NCBI RefSeq assembly: GCF_019219825.1
Contig: NZ_JAHUXH010000003.1
Span: 372,001 to 436,000, forward strand
Source of the DNA: Streptomyces sp. TRM70350
GTDB taxonomy: Bacteria > Actinomycetota > Actinomycetes > Streptomycetales > Streptomycetaceae
DNA length: 64,000 nucleotides
Reading direction: 5' to 3'
Numbering within the stretch: the stretch's first letter is position 1; each line of letters opens with the position of its first letter. This document shows, in pieces, positions 52,611 to 64,000 of the stretch. Below the pieces are notes generated by a model. It saw nothing but the letters and a program-made list of their open reading frames with translations. It ran no database searches and was not told the origin of the DNA. A program made the translations under genes and the position numbers.

Positions 52611-55600
52611 ATGCGCTTTCGCGGGAAGTCCATCCGCCGGAAGATCGTGGCGCTGCTTCTCGTGCCGTTGCTGTCCCTGAGCGCGATCTGGGCCTTCGCC
52701 ACGGCACTCACGGGACGCGAAGCAGCCCAGTTGTTCAGCGCGTCGTCCGTCGTCGAGGAAATCGGCTACCCCACCGAGGACACCGTCCGGGTCCTTCAGC
52801 AGGAACGCCGCCAGACCCTGGTCTACCTCGCCGACCCCCGGGCCTCCGACGGACTTGCCGCGCTCAGACGCAGCCGCGCCGCCACCGACGAGGCCATCGC
52901 CAGGGTCCGTAGCAACGCCGGCAGTCCGGAGGTGCGCGATGCCCTCGACGAGACCTGGGGCGAACGGCTGACCGCCGTCCTCGACGCGTTCGACGGCATC
53001 GAGTCCCTGCGCCAGAGTGTGGAGGACGGCACCGTCAACCGCTCCCAGGCGCTCGACCTCTACAACCGCCTGGTCGACCCCTGCTTCGTCCTCCTCGGCG
53101 ACCTCCATGTCGTCGACAACGTGGAGATGGACACCGAGTACCGCGCGCTTGTCAACGTGGTCCGCGCCCGCGAACTCCTCTCCCGCGAGGACGCGCTCCT
53201 CGGCTCCGCCCTGGTCGTCGGCGAACTCTCTCGCGCCGAGATCCGTCACATCTCCGACCTCGTGGCCCAGCGGAACCTCCTCTACGACACCAACCTGCCG
53301 CTGCTGCCGAGTTCGGAACGTGAGCGGTACGAGCGCTTCTGGAAGAACGCCGCCACCGCTCCACTGCGTGTCGCCGAGGAGTCCGCCGTGTCTGCGCCCT
53401 CGGGTGACGCCGGCGGAGTCTCCGCGCAGACCTGGGACTCCACGGCCGGCAACGTGCTCGATGAACTCGGCACCCTCGACGACGAGGCGGCGGACCGCTA
53501 CCAGGACCGCGTCCGCCCGATCGCCACCGGCATCATCGTCAAGGCCGTCGTGGCCGGCGTCCTCGGTCTGATTGCCGTCCTGCTCTCGCTCATCGTCTCC
53601 ATACGCATCGGCCGCGGCCTCGTCCGCGATCTGCGCCAACTCCGCCTGGAGGCTCACGAGGCCTCCGGCGTTCGGCTGCCCAGTGTGATGCGCCGCCTCT
53701 CCGCGGGCGAGCAGGTCGACGTGGAGACCGAGGTCCCGCGCCTGGAGTACGACCAGAACGAGATCGGCGAGGTCGGCCAGGCCCTCAACACCCTGCAGCG
53801 GGCCGCCGTCGAAGCCGCCGTCAAACAGGCCGAACTCCGCGCCGGCGTCTCCGAGGTCTTCGTGAACCTCGCTCGCCGCAGCCAGGTCCTCCTCCACAAG
53901 CAGCTCACGCTGCTCGACGCCATGGAGCGCAGGACCGAGGACACCGAGGAACTCGCCGACCTCTTCCGCCTCGACCACCTCACCACTCGTATGCGTCGGC
54001 ACGCCGAGGGCCTGGTGATCCTCTCCGGCGCCGCGCCCTCCCGGCAGTGGCGCAAGCCCATCCAGCTCATGGACGTTGTCCGGGCCGCCGTCGCCGAGGT
54101 GGAGGACTACGAGCGCATCGAGGTCCGCCGCCTGCCCCGTATCGCCGTCACCGGACCGGCGGTCGCGGACCTCACCCATCTCGTGGCCGAACTCCTGGAG
54201 AACGCCACCGTGTTCTCCCCGCCGCACACGGCCGTCCAGGTCCTCGGTGAGCGGGTGGCCAACGGCTTCACCCTGGAGATCCACGACCGCGGCCTCGGCA
54301 TGGCGGCCGAGGCCCTGCTGGACGCCAACCTCCGACTCGCCGAGACCCCGGAGTTCGAACTCTCCGACACCGACCGGCTCGGGCTGTTCGTGGTGAGCCG
54401 GCTCGCCCAGCGGCAGAACGTCCGGGTCTCGCTGCAGCCCTCCCCGTACGGCGGCACCACCGCGGTCGTCTTCATCCCCGACGCGCTGCTGACGGACGAC
54501 GTGCCCGACACCAACGGCATCGGCTTCCGCCTCGACCGGCCGCGCCCGTCCAAGGAGGCCGAGCTTGAGGAGAGCCGCAGGACCGCGCTCTCCCAGGTGC
54601 CGGTGCAACTGCCTGGCCTGCCCGCCGGGTTGCTGGACGGGCCGGTCGAACTGGAGGGCCCCGTCGATCTCGACGCCCTCGACGACTTCCCGGGCGCCCT
54701 CGACGGCGAGGAGAGCGAACGTGGCGGGCTGTTCCGCCCGCGCCGCACCCTCACCCGCGCGGACGAGGACACAACGCCCCGCGCCGACGCACGCGGCGGA
54801 CCTGGCCGTGCCGAAACAGACGATCATGTCAATCCCCCGGTGCCGTTGCCCCGCCGACGCACACCCAAGCTGGTCAGCTCGCACGGCCGCCCGGTCACCG
54901 ACCAGCGATCCCGGCGCTCGGACACCGAGGACGAGAACGCGACCGGCCCCGCCCCTCGCCGCCCGGACCAGGACCGCACGCCACCTCTCCCGACCCGCCG
55001 CCGCGGCAGTTCGGCTCTCGGCCGGAGCTCCGGCCCAGGCCGTCTCAACGAGACGAACGAGTCCACGAACCGCGACTCCGGCGAGCTTTCGCAGCACCCG
55101 GGCAAGATCTTGGGCGACGTCTCTGAGGCAAAGGATGACGTCTCCAGGTCAAAGGACCGCGGGGGGCGGCCCGGCCGCCTGGCCGACGACACCGGCGCGC
55201 GCCCCCCGTCCACCGGCCCCAGCCCCAGCGACGGCCCCGAGCCTCCGCTCGGCCACCTCGGCGATGGCCCCAAGCCTCCGCTTCGCCCCCTCGGCGATCG
55301 CGCCGAGCCGCCGGTCCGCGACCTCGGCCCCGACGATCCCGCCGGGCGGCGCCCCGGCCCCAGGGAACGCGGCTCTGAGGCGTCCGGCACCGGCCCTTTG
55401 CCGCGCCGCATCCGCCAGGCCAACCTGGTGCCGCAGCTGAGACAGGACCCCGGCCGCCGGACCGAGGACCGAACGGTGCCCGCAGAACGGGACGCCGACG
55501 AGGTCCGCAGCCGCATGGCCTCGCTCCAGCGCGGCTGGCAGCGCGGCCGCCAGGAGAACGCCGCGGGCGACGACGCCCACCCCGGCACAGCACCACAGGG

Positions 55601-55625
55601 AACGACTAAGGGGGACGGTCGATGA
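52611..55625 (+). CDS. cvnA: Conservon sensor histidine kinase-like protein CvnA
   Basis: A 1004-residue membrane protein. TM1 (residues ~12-32), an extracellular NIT-type nitrate/nitrite sensor region (~45-300), TM2 (~306-334), a HAMP-like linker (EVPRLEYDQNEIGEVGQAL), and a histidine-kinase-type ATPase domain (~515-640) with the N-box LVAELLENATVFSPP and G-box DRGLGMA. A canonical phosphoacceptor HisKA is not evident, as is usual for CvnA. The C-terminal ~300 residues are a disordered Pro/Arg/Asp-rich tail. It heads the cvnABCD operon and overlaps cvnB by ATGA. Conservons act as G-protein-like signalling modules. Confidence 0.92.
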   Translation: MRFRGKSIRRKIVALLLVPLLSLSAIWAFATALTGREAAQLFSASSVVEEIGYPTEDTVRVLQQERRQTLVYLADPRASDGLAALRRSRAATDEAIARVRSNAGSPEVRDALDETWGERLTAVLDAFDGIESLRQSVEDGTVNRSQALDLYNRLVDPCFVLLGDLHVVDNVEMDTEYRALVNVVRARELLSREDALLGSALVVGELSRAEIRHISDLVAQRNLLYDTNLPLLPSSERERYERFWKNAATAPLRVAEESAVSAPSGDAGGVSAQTWDSTAGNVLDELGTLDDEAADRYQDRVRPIATGIIVKAVVAGVLGLIAVLLSLIVSIRIGRGLVRDLRQLRLEAHEASGVRLPSVMRRLSAGEQVDVETEVPRLEYDQNEIGEVGQALNTLQRAAVEAAVKQAELRAGVSEVFVNLARRSQVLLHKQLTLLDAMERRTEDTEELADLFRLDHLTTRMRRHAEGLVILSGAAPSRQWRKPIQLMDVVRAAVAEVEDYERIEVRRLPRIAVTGPAVADLTHLVAELLENATVFSPPHTAVQVLGERVANGFTLEIHDRGLGMAAEALLDANLRLAETPEFELSDTDRLGLFVVSRLAQRQNVRVSLQPSPYGGTTAVVFIPDALLTDDVPDTNGIGFRLDRPRPSKEAELEESRRTALSQVPVQLPGLPAGLLDGPVELEGPVDLDALDDFPGALDGEESERGGLFRPRRTLTRADEDTTPRADARGGPGRAETDDHVNPPVPLPRRRTPKLVSSHGRPVTDQRSRRSDTEDENATGPAPRRPDQDRTPPLPTRRRGSSALGRSSGPGRLNETNESTNRDSGELSQHPGKILGDVSEAKDDVSRSKDRGGRPGRLADDTGARPPSTGPSPSDGPEPPLGHLGDGPKPPLRPLGDRAEPPVRDLGPDDPAGRRPGPRERGSEASGTGPLPRRIRQANLVPQLRQDPGRRTEDRTVPAERDADEVRSRMASLQRGWQRGRQENAAGDDAHPGTAPQGTTKGDGR

Positions 55626-56059
55626 CCGCACCGAAGGCGACCGGCCACACCGCGCACGGGAAGTCCGGCGAGCTCAACTGGCTCCTCGACGACCTGGTGG
55701 ACCGCGTCGCAAGCATCCGCAAGGCCGTCGTGCTCTCCGGCGACGGCCTGGCGACAGGGGTCTCCAAGGACCTCACCCGGGAGGACGGCGAGCACCTTGC
55801 CGCCGTCGCCTCCGGGTTCCACAGCCTCGCCAAGGGCGTGGGCCGGCACTTCGACGCTGGAAGCGTCCGGCAGACGGTCGTCGAACTGGACGACGCCTTC
55901 CTGTTCGTCACGGCCGCCGGCGACGGCAGTTGCCTCGCGGTCCTGTCGGACGCCGACTCCGACATCGGCCAGGTAGCCTACGAGATGACGCTCCTCGTGA
56001 AGCGGGTTGGCGCGCACCTGGGCACCGCTCCGCGCACCGATCTGCCCTCGGGCGGGTAG
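55622..56059 (+). CDS. cvnB: Conservon roadblock/LC7 protein CvnB
   Basis: A 145-residue roadblock/LC7-fold protein (LNWLLDDLVDRVASIRKAVVLSGDGLATGVSKDL; QTVVELDDAFLFVTAAGDGSCLAVLSDADSDIGQVAYEM). It is expected to act with the CvnD GTPase as a regulator, like MglB with MglA. The ATG lies in an ATGA overlap with cvnA. Normal length. Confidence 0.94.
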   Translation: MTAPKATGHTAHGKSGELNWLLDDLVDRVASIRKAVVLSGDGLATGVSKDLTREDGEHLAAVASGFHSLAKGVGRHFDAGSVRQTVVELDDAFLFVTAAGDGSCLAVLSDADSDIGQVAYEMTLLVKRVGAHLGTAPRTDLPSGG

Positions 56060-56068
56060 TGGGATGGC

Positions 56069-56464
56069 ATGAGCGCAGACGGTCAGGCAAGAAGCCACTG
56101 GTTCGACGACGAAGCAGGACCGGTCGTCCGCCCCTACGCCATGACGCGAGGCCGCACCAGCCATGCGGCCCAGCACCGCCTCGATCTGATCGCGGTGGTC
56201 GTCACGGAACCCCATGTGGACGACCCGGAAGCGGACCCGACCCTGTCCCCGGAGCACGTGGACATCGTCGAGCTGTGCCGTGACGCCCCGCAGTCGGTCG
56301 CCGAACTCGCAGCCGAACTCGACCTGCCCATCGGCGTCGTACGGGTCCTCGTCGGTGACCTGACGGACGCGGGACTGGTCCATGTGACACGGCCCGTACC
56401 CCCGGCCGAACTGCCGGACGAGAGTATTCTGCGCGACGTGATCAACGGCCTCCGGGCGCTGTGA
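56069..56464 (+). CDS. cvnC: Conservon DUF742 protein CvnC
   Basis: A 131-residue DUF742 protein, from SHWFDDEAGPVVRPYAMTRGRT to a winged-helix end: VAELAAELDLPIGVVRVLVGDLTDAGLVHV. The C-terminus ILRDVINGLRAL is complete. It is normally followed immediately by cvnD; here the fused hydantoinase gene intervenes, starting 24 bases after the stop. Confidence 0.93.
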   Translation: MSADGQARSHWFDDEAGPVVRPYAMTRGRTSHAAQHRLDLIAVVVTEPHVDDPEADPTLSPEHVDIVELCRDAPQSVAELAAELDLPIGVVRVLVGDLTDAGLVHVTRPVPPAELPDESILRDVINGLRAL

Positions 56465-56488
56465 GCAGCGCGGAAGCGAGGTGGAGAC

Positions 56489-60152
<3,664 letters not shown>

Positions 60153-60172
<20 letters not shown>

Positions 60173-60758
60173 GCGCGGCAAACCACCGGTCGAGCCCGTC
60201 ACGCTCAAGATCCTGGTGGCCGGCGGCTTCGGAGTGGGCAAGACGACCCTCGTCGGCGCGGTCAGCGAGATCAGGCCGCTGCGCACCGAGGAACTGCTCA
60301 CCGAGGCCGGGCGCCCGGTCGACGACACAAGCGGCGTGGAAGGCAAGCACACCACCACGGTGGCCATGGACTTCGGCCGCATCACACTGCGCGAGGACCT
60401 CGTGCTGTACCTGTTCGGCACGCCCGGCCAGGAGCGGTTCTGGTTCATGTGGGACGAGCTCTCCGAAGGCGCGCTCGGCGCCGTCGTACTCGCCGACACG
60501 CGCCGCCTGGCGGACTGCTTCGCCGCCGTCGACTACTTCGAGCGGCGCTCCATACCGTTCCTCGTCGGCGTCAACTGCTTCGAGGGGGCGGCCCGTTACC
60601 CGGCGGAGGAGGTACGCCGGGCCCTCGACCTCGACGACGACGTACCGCTGCTGCTGTGCGACGCGCGTGACCGGGAGTCGGTCAAGGAGGTCCTCATCGC
60701 TGTCGTCCAGCACGCCATGGCGCAGGCGGCCGACCGCCGCCAGGCCGTGACGACCTGA
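60153..60758 (+). CDS. cvnD: Conservon GTPase CvnD
   Basis: A 201-residue GTP-binding protein. The P-loop [15 protein letters not shown] is followed by [12 protein letters not shown], a G3-like motif, and VGVNCF, a G4-like region, in an MglA/Arf-like fold. It should cycle between GDP and GTP under CvnA/B/C control. The ATG lies inside the last codons of the hydantoinase gene (20-base overlap). No cvnE P450 follows; a 13-base hairpin ends the operon. Confidence 0.94.
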
Positions 60759-60768
60759 CGTACGTGCA

Positions 60769-60802
60769 CGGCCCGTACCCCCGCCGACTGGGGTACGGGC
60801 CG
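60769..60802. terminator. Bidirectional terminator between cvnD and glpK
   Basis: CGGCCCGTACCCC (60769-60781) and GGGGTACGGGCCG (60790-60802) are perfectly complementary over 13 bases with an 8-base loop, between two convergent genes. Confidence 0.9.
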
Positions 60803-60842
60803 CAGTCCAAGAACTCCGAGGACATCGCACGCGCGCGTGTGC

Positions 60843-62363
<1,521 letters not shown>

Positions 62364-62365
62364 GG

Positions 62366-62998
62366 CTACCCCTTGGGCTCGGTTGAGAAAGCTGCGTTGT
62401 AGATGAGGCCGACGAGTGTTCCTCCCCCGAGTGGCCCAACCGCCGGAATCCAGGCGTCGCCCCAGTCAGAGGTGCCCTTGTTCGGGATCGGCGGGAGCGT
62501 GTGCACGATGCGTGGGCCGAGATCGCGCGCCGGGTTGATCACATGGCCGGTGGGCCCGCCGAGCGAGAGGCCGATGCCGACGACCAGCAGCGAGACGATC
62601 AGCACGGTCGTTCCGGATGCGCCGAGCCCCTCGATCAGCCCGAATGCCAGGATCGGCAGAACCAGGGCGATCGTCGCGATGATCTCCAGGTAGGCGAGGA
62701 CGGCGCCCAGCAGGGCACCGACGAGCTGCCCCAGCACGTAGACCCAGACCTTGCCCCACACGCCGGTGTCGACGGCGATACCCAGGGTGACGGCCGGATC
62801 GATGTGCCCACCGGGCAGGGGAGCGGCGGTGTACGCGCCCGCCGTCACCGCCAACCCCCAGGCGAACGCGATCACGATCCAGTCCGACGCCCGCGCCTTC
62901 GAATATCTGAGCGTGACGGCCGCGCACACACCGGCACCGAACAGGATCAGGATCGCGGTGCCGATGATCTCGCCGACGAAGACGTCTCCGTTGCTCAT
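62366..62998 (-). CDS. glpF: Aquaglyceroporin GlpF, compact form
   Basis: A 210-residue MIP-family channel for glycerol uptake. The second NPA box is intact ([13 protein letters not shown]) but the first reads GGHIDPAVT, with Asp replacing Asn. The protein is much shorter than the usual ~260-280 residues: the loop after the third helix is lost, and helix four ([17 protein letters not shown]) follows almost at once. The frame is otherwise clean, with glpK directly downstream. ATG 62998 is preceded by TAGGAG. It is probably functional but atypical. Confidence 0.9.
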   Translation of the reverse strand: MSNGDVFVGEIIGTAILILFGAGVCAAVTLRYSKARASDWIVIAFAWGLAVTAGAYTAAPLPGGHIDPAVTLGIAVDTGVWGKVWVYVLGQLVGALLGAVLAYLEIIATIALVLPILAFGLIEGLGASGTTVLIVSLLVVGIGLSLGGPTGHVINPARDLGPRIVHTLPPIPNKGTSDWGDAWIPAVGPLGGGTLVGLIYNAAFSTEPKG

Positions 62999-63408
62999 GG
63001 CGGCTCCTAGGCCGTGGACGGGGTGCTCGACCCCGGTCCTCCGTGCAGGGTGCGTCGCGTTGCTCCCGTGCCGATCAGCCGGAGCCAGGGACGTCCCGCG
63101 CCCCGCCCGGCGTCCGTGACGAGCGTGCCGTCGCAGCCGACCGGCCGGGGGAGTGGGCTTCGGTGAGAAGCCCATACGGCGCAGTGCCGGATTACGCCGA
63201 GAATGTACGGCGATGTCGGCTGACAACGGGAAGTGTTCACCGGCGCTCAGGGGGCGTCAAGGTCGCTGACGACACCCGTTCACGACTCCGCGCCCGCCCC
63301 GGCGCGCCAGGCAGCGCCCTCAGGGCCCCAGGCTGCGCTGGCACCAGCTTGGCGACGCCGCACCCGTCCGGGGCCGCCAGGCCATGCCGCTGGGCCCTCA
63401 GCGCCCTC
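62999..63408. other. 410-base intergenic region upstream of glpF
   Basis: Minus-strand region between the end of the GGDEF gene and the start of glpF. It contains a perfect hairpin (63154-63174) and presumably the glpF promoter. I see no convincing open frame or known operator. Confidence 0.5.
63154..63174 (-). terminator. Hairpin between the GGDEF gene and glpF
   Basis: TGGGCTTC (63154-63161) pairs with GAAGCCCA (63167-63174) over a 5-base loop. It could be a terminator for the upstream gene or part of the glpF leader. Confidence 0.4.
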
Positions 63409-64000
63409 TCAGCCCCTGCCGGGCTCCCCCACCGCACACCCTGCCCCGCTCCGCGTCGGCTCCGCGCCACGGCGGATCTCATACCCGGGCAGTCGGGCGT
63501 GGCCCAGCACCCAGCTCGCCCCGCTCAGCGACTTCGCGGCCTTCTTCAGAGGCGCCAGACAGGCCGCCGCCTCTCGGTGATCCGCCACGCTGCCCGGCGG
63601 ACACAGCACGGTGGCCAGGGACAGTGTCACCGGCCGCCCACCCGCCGACCACGGCATGTCCAGCACCGAGGCCGCCAGCGGATCCAGCCCCTCCGGATCC
63701 GCGAGGACCAAGAAGTCGTCCCCGCCGATGTGCCCCACGCGCGTGCTCCCGGAGGCCGAGAGCTGCAGCGCCCGTCCCATCGACCGGATGAGCTCGTCGC
63801 CGGCCGCGAACCCGGCCCCATCGTTCACCTGCTTGAAGTGGTCGACATCCAGCCAGCTCAGCGCGAACGGCCGGCCGTCCGCGATCCGCCGGTCCACCTC
63901 ACCGGTGATCGCGTCCGACCCGGGCAGGCGCGTGAGCGGATTGAGCCCGGCGGCCTCCTCGACGCGCGTCTCGGCCAGCGCGCGTACGAGGTCCGCCAGC
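63409..64000 (-). CDS. GGDEF-domain protein, C-terminal part (truncated by window edge)
   Basis: The minus strand carries the C-terminal ~196 residues of a GGDEF protein. Visible parts are NPLTRLPGSDAIT, SWLDVDHFKQVNDGAGFAAGDELIRSM and the active-site motif as GHIGGDDFLVLAD (GGDDF instead of GGDEF, but with both metal acids possible). The N-terminal sensor is outside the window. The motif variant is tolerated in active cyclases, so cyclic di-GMP synthesis is possible, though a degenerate receptor is the alternative. Confidence 0.88.
   Translation of the reverse strand, partial: LADLVRALAETRVEEAAGLNPLTRLPGSDAITGEVDRRIADGRPFALSWLDVDHFKQVNDGAGFAAGDELIRSMGRALQLSASGSTRVGHIGGDDFLVLADPEGLDPLAASVLDMPWSAGGRPVTLSLATVLCPPGSVADHREAAACLAPLKKAAKSLSGASWVLGHARLPGYEIRRGAEPTRSGAGCAVGEPGRG

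Overview
The window is high-GC actinobacterial DNA, almost certainly the core chromosome of a Streptomyces. It has strong G/C preference at third codon positions, frequent GTG starts, ATGA start/stop overlaps, leaderless promoters and Streptomyces-specific families (RbpA, a conservon, Ppm1, an SCO1431-family membrane peptide). From memory, the order riboflavin genes / hisE-hisG / rbpA resembles the S. coelicolor SCO14xx region; this was not checked against a database. No rRNA, tRNA, CRISPR array, transposase or prophage was seen.

Region 1-5.2 kb: a truncated MFS exporter diverges from a ROK regulator across a palindromic operator; an NmrA-like reductase follows, then a secreted GH18 chitinase whose core promoter contains a DasR-type site. 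Region 5.3-10.4 kb: an FMN riboswitch precedes ribE-ribM-ribAB-ribH, followed closely by hisE, hisG and a PH-domain membrane protein. Region 10.4-15 kb: two coupled CNNM/CorC-type membrane proteins with a foldable leader converge on an AAA ATPase gene that carries the only TTA (bldA-type) codon I found in any gene here. Region 15.3-25.5 kb: a uridine-kinase-like enzyme, a Tat-secreted C39-like protein, a TetR regulator, acyl-CoA dehydrogenase, an Lrp regulator with an amidohydrolase, a candidate non-coding RNA, Ppm1 and FxsA. Region 25.6-32.7 kb: rbpA with a sigma-R promoter, GDPD and MFS genes, a MocR regulator, an FtsK-like protein lacking its P-loop lysine beside a tiny membrane protein, and an ankyrin protein.

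Region 33-37.9 kb: a HEAT-repeat protein, then a coupled operon of two GT4 glycosyltransferases and an SGNH hydrolase. Region 37.9-43.3 kb: an overlapping operon for 5-oxoproline (and possibly D-glutamate) use, MFS-DUF1445-pxpA-pxpB-pxpC, divergent from a FadR-type regulator with an operator between them. Region 43.3-50.7 kb: a three-gene operon that looks like an SMC complex of the MksBEF/Wadjet type (two smaller subunits plus a 1603-residue SMC-like ATPase) with no nuclease gene. Next to it are two divergent gene remnants that appear to have been joined by one deletion.

Region 51.5-60.8 kb: a membrane protein and a conservon (cvnA, B, C, D) interrupted between cvnC and cvnD by a 1227-residue fused hydantoinase/5-oxoprolinase. 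Region 60.8-64 kb: glpF-glpK on the minus strand, where GlpF is unusually compact, and the end of a GGDEF protein that runs out of the window. The most unusual items are the nuclease-less SMC operon, the invaded conservon, the degenerate FtsK-like protein, and two dispersed palindromic repeats lying inside open reading frames.
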